DNA of 52,852 nt from Thauera sp. 28 (GTDB lineage Bacteria; Pseudomonadota; Gammaproteobacteria; Burkholderiales; Rhodocyclaceae): the NCBI RefSeq assembly GCF_000310145.2, contig NZ_AMXA01000027.1:1-52852 (forward strand). Direction: 5' to 3'. This document shows, one piece after another, positions 38,728-46,255 of the stretch. Below the pieces are notes generated by a model that was given only the letters and a program-made list of their open reading frames with translations, had not been told where the DNA came from and did no database searches. Positions within the stretch are counted from its first letter, which is position 1. Every line of letters starts with the position of its first letter. The position numbers were made by a program, and so were the translations under genes.

Positions 38728-40461
38728 TCAGGCCGGTAGCGCCAGCACCACCCTGTCCCGCCCCCCCTGCTTGGCGGCGTACATGGCCTGATCCGCTTCG
38801 CGGACAAGGGCTTCGAGATCGGGCTGAGTCGTGCGCTCGGCCACGCCGATGCTCGCGCTCAAGCTCAGCGCGCCGCCATCGAGCGTCAGATCCAGGCCGC
38901 GGATGTCGTGCAGCAGGCGCTCGGCCAGTACCCCCGCCTGGGCCGCCGTGGTCTCGGGCAGAAGCACCACGAACTCCTCCCCGCCCCAACGCGCGGCGAC
39001 GTCGGCCGCCCGGCAGTTGCGTTCGATCACGCCGGCCACGGCCTTGAGCGCAGCATCACCCGCCGCATGACCGCGCACGTCATTGATCAACTTGAAGTGA
39101 TCGAGGTCGAGCACCACCGCCGACAGTGGTCGTTGGCGGCGGACTGCCGTACTCCATGCGCTCTCGCCCAGCACTGCGAAGGCGCGGCGGTTGCGCAGTC
39201 CGGTGAGCGGATCGAGGCTCGAAAGCTGCTCTGCCTGCAGGCGCTCGCGGCGGATGCGACGCACCCGGTAGGCGAGTGCAAGCGACAGGATCGCACCATC
39301 GATGGCGATGCCCACCTCCGCGGCATGGAAGGTCCAGTTCGAGTACGGCAGCCCGTTCCACACCGCAAGCGAGGTGGTCGCCGCCCCTGCCATCGCCGCC
39401 AGCGAGCCCGCCAGGAAGTAGCCTGCGGCAATGCGATCGCCATCGAGGCGCGAGAAACCCAGCCACACCATGGCCACCGAGAACAGCAGCACGAAGACGA
39501 AGGCAACGACGGCCGCTGCCGCCTGCTGGTCGAGCACCACACAGGCGCCGATCGCCACCATGCCCGCCACGCCGAAGCCATGGGCCAGCCGATGCGCACG
39601 GGGCGCGGCCACGGCCAGGCCCAGGGAGCTGGACGCGAAACGCAGGCCGAGATAGCCCAGCACCACCATCAGCACCAGGATGATGTAGCGCTGCACGCCG
39701 TACATCCCCGGCCACAGCCAGTTGTAGCCGTGCCCTGCGTAACCCATGCTCAGTAGCACGAAACAGCCGAGGTAGAGCACGTAGTCACGATGCGCGCGGT
39801 CGCGCAGGCCGGCGTACAGCATGGCGTTGTAGGCGATCAGGGCGAGCAGGAAGCCGTACAGCAGCCCATAGGTGAAGTCGTGCACCCGCATCGCAAACTG
39901 GTAGCACTCGTCGTCGAACACCCGCAGCGGCAACACGAGCGGGTCGGGCGTCTCGGCACGGACCAGCAATTCGGTGACGCCCGGTTCGAAGACGTGCTCG
40001 AAGACAAAACCCAGGTTGCCTTTGGCCGCGCGCAATCCCGGCCCACCGTCACCGGCCTGCATGCGGCCGACCACCTGGCCGTCGCGGACCACGAACAAGT
40101 CGATGCGGTCGATCCACGAAGTACCTACAAGCACGCGGCGCGCTTGCGCCTCGCTATAACGGCTATCCACCCGCAGGTGCAGCCAGACCGCGGGCGAGCC
40201 GATGCCGAACTTGGGCACGTCCGCGCCCACCGGGCTGAAACGCCCGGCGCGCTGGAGGGCGAGCGCACGCTCGGCTTCCAGCGCGCCACCGATCTCGATC
40301 ATCATTGAGCTGGCGCGCCCGAGGTAAGCCGAGCCTGGCTCGTCAAGGACGATGCCAGCCGCCGTAGCCTCCACCTCCGCGCGTACCGGCGCGGCACCGC
40401 ACAGCAACAACAGCGCCGCCAGCACGATCAGCGCCAGCTCGCGGACACGGAGCGCCATCAT
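38728..40461 (-). CDS. Membrane diguanylate cyclase with 7TM sensor (7TMR-DISM)
   Basis: 577 residues. A signal peptide (VLAALLLLCGAAPVRA) precedes a periplasmic 7TMR-DISM extracellular domain of the type 2 class (about 35-185; SPAVWLHLRVDSRYSEAQAR, SWIDRIDLFVV). Seven membrane helices follow (about 190-405), then GGDEF with GGEEF at 493-497 and an inhibitory-site RAAD five residues before it. All catalytic features look intact, so it should make c-di-GMP in response to an external ligand, often a carbohydrate for this sensor class. ATG 40461 has GGAG 8 bases upstream. It is divergent from the caspase-like gene. Confidence 0.94.
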   Translation of the reverse strand: MMALRVRELALIVLAALLLLCGAAPVRAEVEATAAGIVLDEPGSAYLGRASSMMIEIGGALEAERALALQRAGRFSPVGADVPKFGIGSPAVWLHLRVDSRYSEAQARRVLVGTSWIDRIDLFVVRDGQVVGRMQAGDGGPGLRAAKGNLGFVFEHVFEPGVTELLVRAETPDPLVLPLRVFDDECYQFAMRVHDFTYGLLYGFLLALIAYNAMLYAGLRDRAHRDYVLYLGCFVLLSMGYAGHGYNWLWPGMYGVQRYIILVLMVVLGYLGLRFASSSLGLAVAAPRAHRLAHGFGVAGMVAIGACVVLDQQAAAAVVAFVFVLLFSVAMVWLGFSRLDGDRIAAGYFLAGSLAAMAGAATTSLAVWNGLPYSNWTFHAAEVGIAIDGAILSLALAYRVRRIRRERLQAEQLSSLDPLTGLRNRRAFAVLGESAWSTAVRRQRPLSAVVLDLDHFKLINDVRGHAAGDAALKAVAGVIERNCRAADVAARWGGEEFVVLLPETTAAQAGVLAERLLHDIRGLDLTLDGGALSLSASIGVAERTTQPDLEALVREADQAMYAAKQGGRDRVVLALPA

Positions 40462-40657
40462 GCGCCATGCTCCGACCGCAGGCCGTGTGCGAACGCAGCC
40501 GGCGCATGGGCGCTGCGCTGCAACAGGATCGACGGACGTCGGCAAGGCATGAGTGTGGGCTCGCATGGCGTACGGGGGCGCCGATACGCTCATTCTAGGA
40601 CGGGCGCACACGAATCCGCACCTCTGTCGCAGCGCATCACGCCTGTACCCAAAGCAA

Positions 40658-40687
40658 CTGGCACAAGCGGCACCCGCACTCTATGCT
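40658..40687 (+). promoter_or_regulatory. Possible sigma-70 promoter for the caspase-like gene
   Basis: CTGGCA (40658-40663) and TATGCT (40682-40687), 18 bases apart, each match the consensus at 4 of 6 positions. The leader to ATG 40759 would be about 65 bases and includes the GGAGG site at 40746-40750. The rest of the 297-base divergent gap (40462-40758) shows no gene or repeat. Confidence 0.3.
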
Positions 40688-40758
40688 GGAACCGGGGAAC
40701 AAAGCGGCCTGACCGCGCTCCTGCGGCAGCGCGCCCCGCCTTTCCGGAGGATAGGCTC

Positions 40759-41553
40759 ATGGCACGGCGCGCACTCTGCATCGGCATCAACGACTATCCC
40801 GGCACCGACAGCGACCTCTCCGGCTGCGTCAACGACGCCCATGACTGGGGTGCCATGCTGCAGGCGCGCGGCTTCACCGTGAGCACCCTGCTCGACGCTC
40901 AGGCCACACGCGCTGCGATGCACGGTGCCATCGAGACCCTCGTCGCCGCTGCCCGCAGTGGAGACACCGTGGTCCTGACCTATTCCGGCCACGGCACCTG
41001 GGTGGAGGACGAAGACGGCGACGAACCCGATGGCCGCGACGAAGGCCTCTGCCCCTACGACATCGGCACCGCCGGCCCGCTGCTCGACGACGACCTGCGC
41101 GCGCTCTTCGACCGCCGCGCTGCCGGCGTACGCCTCGTCCTGATCGCCGACAGCTGCCATTCTGGCTCGGTGCACCGTGGCGACGACAGCGCGCTCGACG
41201 CCGGCGGCCCGCGCCCGCGCTTCATGCCTCCCGAAGTATGGATGAAGGCTGCCGACCTGCCGCAAGCACCACGCGCTTCAGCGCTCACCCTCGTCGGCGG
41301 CATGCGCCGCGCCGGCGGCGACCTGCTGCTGGCCGGTTGCCGCGACGAGGAGTTCAGTTGGGACACCAGCTTCGGCGGCCGCCCCAACGGCGCCTTCACC
41401 TTCTACGCGCTCAAGACCCTGCGCGAACAGAAACCGGGCAACTATGAGCAGTGGCATGCCGCCATCCGCAAGTACCTGCCGTCGACGCGACTGCCGCAGG
41501 AACCTCAGATCGCCGGCACGCGCACGGTTCGGAAGATGCCGATCTTCACCTGA
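40759..41553 (+). CDS. Caspase-like (peptidase C14, metacaspase type) protein
   Basis: 264 residues, essentially only the caspase p20-like fold. It begins ARRALCIGINDYPGTDSDLSGCVNDAH. The catalytic His78 is in TYSGHGTW and the catalytic Cys133 in IADSCHSGSV. The acidic DEDGDEPDGRDEGLCPYD stretch (about 84-101) is the usual pocket region of metacaspases that cut after Arg/Lys. No signal peptide, membrane segment or extra effector domain. ATG 40759 has GGAGG at ideal spacing. Its 3' end overlaps the hydrolase gene on the other strand by eight bases. Solitary metacaspases have unknown roles in bacteria. No recognised toxin or sensor partner is adjacent. Confidence 0.93.
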   Translation: MARRALCIGINDYPGTDSDLSGCVNDAHDWGAMLQARGFTVSTLLDAQATRAAMHGAIETLVAAARSGDTVVLTYSGHGTWVEDEDGDEPDGRDEGLCPYDIGTAGPLLDDDLRALFDRRAAGVRLVLIADSCHSGSVHRGDDSALDAGGPRPRFMPPEVWMKAADLPQAPRASALTLVGGMRRAGGDLLLAGCRDEEFSWDTSFGGRPNGAFTFYALKTLREQKPGNYEQWHAAIRKYLPSTRLPQEPQIAGTRTVRKMPIFT

Positions 41554-42217
41554 ACGACGCGCCGGGTGCCGCGGCGGGGCGCTCGAAGAACCCGTGATCG
41601 AGAAAGTGGAGCGTCTGGCGCAGGCATGCGGACGACCACAGCATCTGCATGTGGGTGACGGGCAGAACGATGTGATCGCGCGCCCCCGGCCAGCGCGTCT
41701 CGGCCACTGTCACCATGCCGTCGTTGGGCTGCGCCATGCTCGGCACCAGGCGACCAAGCCCGATCGGGCGGTCGCCGGCGATGACGCCGACCTCGCGATG
41801 AGGCTCGATGCAAGGCAGCGGCTGCTCCAGCCAGGCAGGCAGTGCTCGCCCGAGCGCGTGACGAAGCAGCGGTACCCGGAGGATCACCCGCGCCGACGCG
41901 GAACCGCAGAGCGGCGAGCCCAGCACCACCACCCTCCCAAGTGCAGCGGGACGGTGGCGGGCGAGCATGTGCAGCACGACGCAGCCGCCCAGGCTATGCC
42001 CCACCACATGCAGCGGGCGCTCGCCCGCGCTCGCGATCGCAGCCGCAAGGCCGTCGGCGACCTCATCCAGCGCGGCGCGCACAGAGGGGTAGGAGTAGCT
42101 GCGACTCGACCACCCCAGGGATGCCACTCGCCGCCGCTGCAACCCGAACACCCAGCCATGCATCCACAAGCCATGGACGAAGAGGATTCCGGGAAGGCCG
42201 GGCCGCGCGAGGCTCAC
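41546..42217 (-). CDS. Lipase/esterase-like alpha/beta hydrolase
   Basis: 223 residues. The oxyanion segment ILFVHGLWMHGW is followed by the nucleophile in VVGHSLGGCVVLHM; the C-terminal PVTHMQMLWSSACLRQTLHF probably holds the catalytic His. Similar to compact triacylglycerol lipase/esterase proteins without a signal peptide. The start is inferred as GTG 42217, whose last bases overlap the dctM stop (GTGA). The reading frame continues upstream but only as antisense of dctM. The overlap implies translation coupled to the TRAP transporter. Substrate unknown. Confidence 0.82.
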   Translation of the reverse strand: MSLARPGLPGILFVHGLWMHGWVFGLQRRRVASLGWSSRSYSYPSVRAALDEVADGLAAAIASAGERPLHVVGHSLGGCVVLHMLARHRPAALGRVVVLGSPLCGSASARVILRVPLLRHALGRALPAWLEQPLPCIEPHREVGVIAGDRPIGLGRLVPSMAQPNDGMVTVAETRWPGARDHIVLPVTHMQMLWSSACLRQTLHFLDHGFFERPAAAPGASFR

Positions 42218-43479
42218 CGCGCGCCAGAGTAGCCGAGCAATACCGGCAGGTAGACGACCAGCGCAAACACCACCAGCAGCGCGCCCAGGTAGGGCAGCAC
42301 CGCGCGGCTGATACGCTCGAGCGGCTGCTCGGTCACCGACGAGGCCACGTACAGGTTGATCGCTACCGGCGGGGTCACCATGCCGATCGCCAGGCCGACG
42401 ACGATGATCAGGCCGAAATGCACCAGATCGATGCCCAGCAGGGTCACCAGCGGCAGGAACACCGGAGTGAGGATGATCAGCGCCGCGGCGGTCTCGATGA
42501 ACACCCCGGTGAGCAGGATGAGCAGCATGATCAACAGCAGCACGACATAAACGTTGTCGGAGATCGACAGCACCCACTGCGCGATCGTCCCCGGGATCTG
42601 CCAGTTGGCCATCGCCCAGCTCAGGATGGCGGAGGTGGAGATCACGAACATGATGACCCCGGTCGTGATCACCGAGCGCAGCATGATGCGATAGACGTCG
42701 CGAAAACCGAGGTCTCGATACACGAACAGTGACACCAGCAGCGCGTAGTTGACCGCCACCACCGCAGCCTCGCTCGGCGTGAATGCCCCCGAGAAGATCC
42801 CGCCGAGGATGATCACCGGCGTCAGCAGGCCCCAGATCGCCCCCTTGAAGGTGCGCCAGATGGTCGCCGCCGAGAACGGCGCACCCTTGGGGTAGTTGCG
42901 CCGGTAAGCCTGGTGAACCGCAATCGCCATCAGGCCCACGCCCATCGCCACGCCGGGCAGGAAGCCGCTGATGAACAGCGCCGATACCGACTGCGCGGCG
43001 ATGACCGCGTAGATGATCATCGGCACCGAAGGCGGGATGACCACGCCGATGGTGCCGCTGGCGGCGATCAGAGCCGCCGCGGACGAGGCGTCGTAGCCCT
43101 TGCGCCTGAGCTCCGGCACCATGCTCGAGGCCACCGCCGCCGTGGTCGCCGCACCCGAGCCGGAAATGGCGGCGAAGAACATGCCCGCGAGCACCGACAC
43201 CACCGACAGCCCGCCCTTGAGGAAGCCGAGCACGGCGTCGGCGAGCGCCACCAGCTTCTCGCTCACCTTGCCCTGCGCCATCAGGTCACCGGCCAGGATG
43301 AAGAAGGGAACGGCGATCAGCGCGAAGGAATCGATGCCGGCGAACATGCGCTGCGCCGCCAGCATCAGGGGAACATCGTCGACGAACAGCGCCACGGCCG
43401 TGCTGGCGCCGATCGTCACCGCCACCGGGACACCGGCGAGCAGGAACAGGAAGAACAGGCCGAACAGCACCAGCGTCAT
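42214..43479 (-). CDS. dctM: TRAP transporter large permease
   Basis: 421 residues, about twelve membrane segments. Family features: LVLFGLFFLFLLAGVPVAVT start, GSGAATTAAVASSMVPELRR, ASGTIGVVIPPSVPMIIYA and GLAIGMVTPPVAINLYVAS. It is the ion-coupled channel subunit of a TRAP importer. It overlaps dctQ by four bases (ATGA) and the hydrolase gene by four (GTGA). Confidence 0.96.
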   Translation of the reverse strand: MTLVLFGLFFLFLLAGVPVAVTIGASTAVALFVDDVPLMLAAQRMFAGIDSFALIAVPFFILAGDLMAQGKVSEKLVALADAVLGFLKGGLSVVSVLAGMFFAAISGSGAATTAAVASSMVPELRRKGYDASSAAALIAASGTIGVVIPPSVPMIIYAVIAAQSVSALFISGFLPGVAMGVGLMAIAVHQAYRRNYPKGAPFSAATIWRTFKGAIWGLLTPVIILGGIFSGAFTPSEAAVVAVNYALLVSLFVYRDLGFRDVYRIMLRSVITTGVIMFVISTSAILSWAMANWQIPGTIAQWVLSISDNVYVVLLLIMLLILLTGVFIETAAALIILTPVFLPLVTLLGIDLVHFGLIIVVGLAIGMVTPPVAINLYVASSVTEQPLERISRAVLPYLGALLVVFALVVYLPVLLGYSGAR

Positions 43480-44003
43480 GGCGCCTCACCTGCGCGCGTG
43501 CCCGCCTCGATGGCCTCGGCCTCGCGACGGGCCGACGCGGAAAAGAGCTCGGCCAGGTCGAGCAGCGAGTAGTACAGCATCAGCAGCGCGCACACTGGGA
43601 TGATCGAGAACACATAGCGGATCGGGATGCGCAGCGAGGCTGACACCTGGAAGCTCTGCATCTGCATGAAGCGCAGCCCGTAGAAGATGATCAGCGCGAA
43701 GAAGCCGATCGCCACCACGATGGCCAGCGCCTTCACTGCCAGGCGTAGCGGCCCCGGTAGCGCATTGACCACGAAGTCGACGGCGATGTGGCGCCCGCGC
43801 TGCCAGGCCATCGCCGCGCCGAGAAAACTGGTCCACACGAGCAGGTAGCGCGCCAACTCCTCGGACCAGCTCACCGCATTGAAGAACACGCGCGAGACGA
43901 TCTGCAGCGTGATCACCGCGATCATCCCGGCGAGCGCCACGAAGGCGGCTCGCTGGACGATCGCGTCGATCAGCTTTTCGGTGCGTTTGAGATGGCCGAA
44001 CAC
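43476..44003 (-). CDS. dctQ: TRAP transporter small permease
   Basis: 175 residues with four hydrophobic segments. VFFNAVSWSEELARYLLVWT and FLGAAMAWQRGRHIAVDFVV are typical of DctQ. The subunit joins the large permease in the inner membrane. It begins three bases after the dctP stop and ends overlapping dctM. The C-terminal tail is charged and rich in Ala/Glu. Confidence 0.94.
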   Translation of the reverse strand: MFGHLKRTEKLIDAIVQRAAFVALAGMIAVITLQIVSRVFFNAVSWSEELARYLLVWTSFLGAAMAWQRGRHIAVDFVVNALPGPLRLAVKALAIVVAIGFFALIIFYGLRFMQMQSFQVSASLRIPIRYVFSIIPVCALLMLYYSLLDLAELFSASARREAEAIEAGTRAGEAP

Positions 44004-44006
44004 GGC

Positions 44007-45020
44007 TTACTGCAGGGCAGCCCGGATACGCGGCAGGTAGTCGCCGAAGCGTGACTCGTACTTCGCGTACACCGACTCGATCGCCTTCTGGAAGGCAGCG
44101 ACGTCGGGCGACTCATCGATCTGCATGCCCGCGGCGCGCAGCTCGGCCAGTTGCGCAGCCTGCATCTCGGCGTTCATGCGGCGGCCATGCTCGGCCGCTT
44201 CCTGGGCGGCACTCTTGACCAGCGCCTGGGCCGGCTCGGGCAGGCGCTTGAAGCGGTCGAGGCCCATCACGAAGATGGCCGGCGCGTAGGTATGGCGCGT
44301 CAGCGACATGTGCTTCTGCGTCTCGGAGAGCTTGAACGAGTGGATGACATTGACCGGGTTCTCCTGGCCGTCGATCGTGCCCTGCTGCATCGCCGTCAGC
44401 GCCTCGGTCCAAGCCATCGGCACGGCGTTGGCACCCAGCGCACGGAAGGTGTCGATGTACACCGGGTTCTCCATCACGCGGATCTTCATGCCCTGCACGT
44501 CGGCCGGGCCATGCACCGCACGGCGGCTGTTGGTGAGGTTGCGGAAGCCACGCTCGGCATATGCCAGGCCCTTGAGGTTGACGCGCTCGAGCCGGCCAAG
44601 CAGCTCCTGGCCGATCTCGCCATCGAGCACCTTGTAGGCGGCCTCGGGCGTCGGGAACAGGAAGGGCAGTTCGAACACCGCCATCTGTTCGACGAAGTTG
44701 GCGACCGGGCCGTTGGTGATCACGCCCATGTCGACCGTGCCCATCTGCATGCCTTCGAGCAGGGTGCGCTCATCGCCCAGCACGGCATTCGGGAACAGCT
44801 CGACGCTGAGCTTGCCGCCGCTGCGTTCCTCGACGATCTCCTTGAAGCGCACGGCCGACAGATGGAAGCTGTCACGCTCGTTCACCACGTGCGCGAGCTT
44901 GATGGTGGCCGGCTTCATGCCGGCAAAGGCCTCGGGCGATGCCGCGGCCTGGGGGGCGCCGAACAGGACGCCAGCCGACAACCCGAATGCCGCAAGGCTT
45001 CCGAAAATCTTGTTCTTCAT
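44007..45020 (-). CDS. dctP: TRAP transporter substrate-binding protein, DctP family
   Basis: 337 residues. The signal peptide is cleaved about residue 27 (AAFGLSAGVLFGAPQAAA). The mature protein has IKLAHVVNERDSFHLSAVRF, MGVITNGPVANFV and the selectivity helix MKIRVMENPVYIDTFRALGA with the Arg that binds a substrate carboxylate. AMQQGTIDGQENPVNVI is also typical. The ligand is therefore an organic acid, but which one cannot be told. First gene of dctPQM plus hydrolase; a strong AGAAGGAGAA site precedes ATG 45020. Confidence 0.95.
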   Translation of the reverse strand: MKNKIFGSLAAFGLSAGVLFGAPQAAASPEAFAGMKPATIKLAHVVNERDSFHLSAVRFKEIVEERSGGKLSVELFPNAVLGDERTLLEGMQMGTVDMGVITNGPVANFVEQMAVFELPFLFPTPEAAYKVLDGEIGQELLGRLERVNLKGLAYAERGFRNLTNSRRAVHGPADVQGMKIRVMENPVYIDTFRALGANAVPMAWTEALTAMQQGTIDGQENPVNVIHSFKLSETQKHMSLTRHTYAPAIFVMGLDRFKRLPEPAQALVKSAAQEAAEHGRRMNAEMQAAQLAELRAAGMQIDESPDVAAFQKAIESVYAKYESRFGDYLPRIRAALQ

Positions 45021-45134
45021 GCAATTGTTCTCCTTCTAGTGTTTCGGGGTTGCTTCCCGCTCAGCGCGTGGCGGCCGACCAAAATACCACGAAGCCTCCG
45101 GAGCGCAGCAGCCGTGCGCCGCGCCAGACGCACA

Positions 45135-46034
45135 TCAGCCGCCCTTCACCTGGCGCGCCGTCAGCCCGGGATTATCGCCGCTGTAGGCCGCCTTGATCGC
45201 ATCCCAGGCCTCCTCTGCGGTCTCGGCGTAGTGGAACAGGCCGACGTCCTCGGGGCTGATCACACCGTGCTCGATCAGGACGTCGAAATCGAGCAGGCGC
45301 TGCCAGAAGTCGCGGCCGATGAGGATGATCGGGCGGCGGCGGATCTTGCGCGTCTGCGTCAGCGTCAGCACCTCGAAGAGCTCGTCCAGCGTGCCGAAAC
45401 CGCCGGGAAAGCTCACCAGCGCCACCGCGCGCATCAGGAAGTGCATCTTGCGGATGGCGAAGTAGTGGAACTGGAAGCACAGCTCGGGCGAGATGTAGGG
45501 GTTGGGCGCTTCCTCGAAGGGCAGGAAGATGCTCATCCCCATGCTGCGCCCGCCGGCCTCGAAGGCGCCGCGATTGCCCGCCTCCATGATCCCCGGCCCG
45601 CCGCCGGTAGCGACGATCACCGGCTCGCCGAGCGCGTCAGGCTCACGCGTGACCAGCTCCCCGAAACGGCGCGCCTCCTCGTACCAGCGCGCATTCTTCA
45701 CCATCTGCCGAGCGCGCCCGATCGCAGCCTCGTCGCCGCCCGCCAGGGCTTCCTCCAGCAGCTTCGCCGCCACGTCCGGCGCCTTGAAGCGCGCGCTGCC
45801 GAACACCACGACGCTCGACTCCACGCCCTGCTCCTGCTGGATCAGCTCGGCCTTGAGCAGTTCGAGCTGAAGGCGCACCGGGCGCAGCTCGTCGCGCAGC
45901 AGGAACTCGGTGTCGGTGAAGGCCATGCGGAAGGCGCTGCCGGGGCCGTCGTAGCGGCCATGCGGCTGGACGGCACGCGCCTCGTCCTCGGCGGACGGAA
46001 AGTTGCGGGCACGGATGGGCGACTTGTCGGTCAT
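45135..46034 (-). CDS. LOG-family nucleotide-processing protein (TIGR00730-related)
   Basis: 299 residues. The Rossmann-like core has VVVFGSARFKAP, VATGGGPGIMEAGNRGAFEA and the motif SFPGGFGTLDELFEVLTLTQ (PGGxGTxxE), the active-site signature of LOG proteins. Small members release cytokinins from nucleotide precursors or act as nucleotide 5'-monophosphate hydrolases. This is the longer form with an N-terminal 70-residue helical region, whose activity is less clear. Older annotations call such genes lysine decarboxylases, which is not supported. ATG 46034 has AGGA 8 bases before it. Divergent from the OsmC-YcaO gene. Confidence 0.9.
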   Translation of the reverse strand: MTDKSPIRARNFPSAEDEARAVQPHGRYDGPGSAFRMAFTDTEFLLRDELRPVRLQLELLKAELIQQEQGVESSVVVFGSARFKAPDVAAKLLEEALAGGDEAAIGRARQMVKNARWYEEARRFGELVTREPDALGEPVIVATGGGPGIMEAGNRGAFEAGGRSMGMSIFLPFEEAPNPYISPELCFQFHYFAIRKMHFLMRAVALVSFPGGFGTLDELFEVLTLTQTRKIRRRPIILIGRDFWQRLLDFDVLIEHGVISPEDVGLFHYAETAEEAWDAIKAAYSGDNPGLTARQVKGG

Positions 46035-46255
46035 GTGGCGATCCTGGTGTGGAGGGACCGCCATCTTCGCACCGGGCAAGGGGCGCGCGCCATCGAGCTG
46101 GGCAATTCACCCGAGCGCAGCGCCGCAACCCGGGCGGCGGCAGAGCCCATCGAGCAGGCCACCTCGGTCCCGACGCGCTCCCGCAGTCCCTATCCCGGGG
46201 AAACCCGCGATAATGACGGCCATTTCGTTTTTGCGCGCCGCTGCAGGGCTCCCCC

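Noticed and set aside
36263-38989. 908-codon minus-strand frame overlapping the helicase
   Set aside because: Out of frame with the helicase motifs and Arg/Gly-rich; it contains the frame-shifted shadow of the helicase.
45135-46034. Lysine decarboxylase annotation
   Set aside because: The PGGFGT motif is the LOG-family signature; there is no pyridoxal-phosphate fold.
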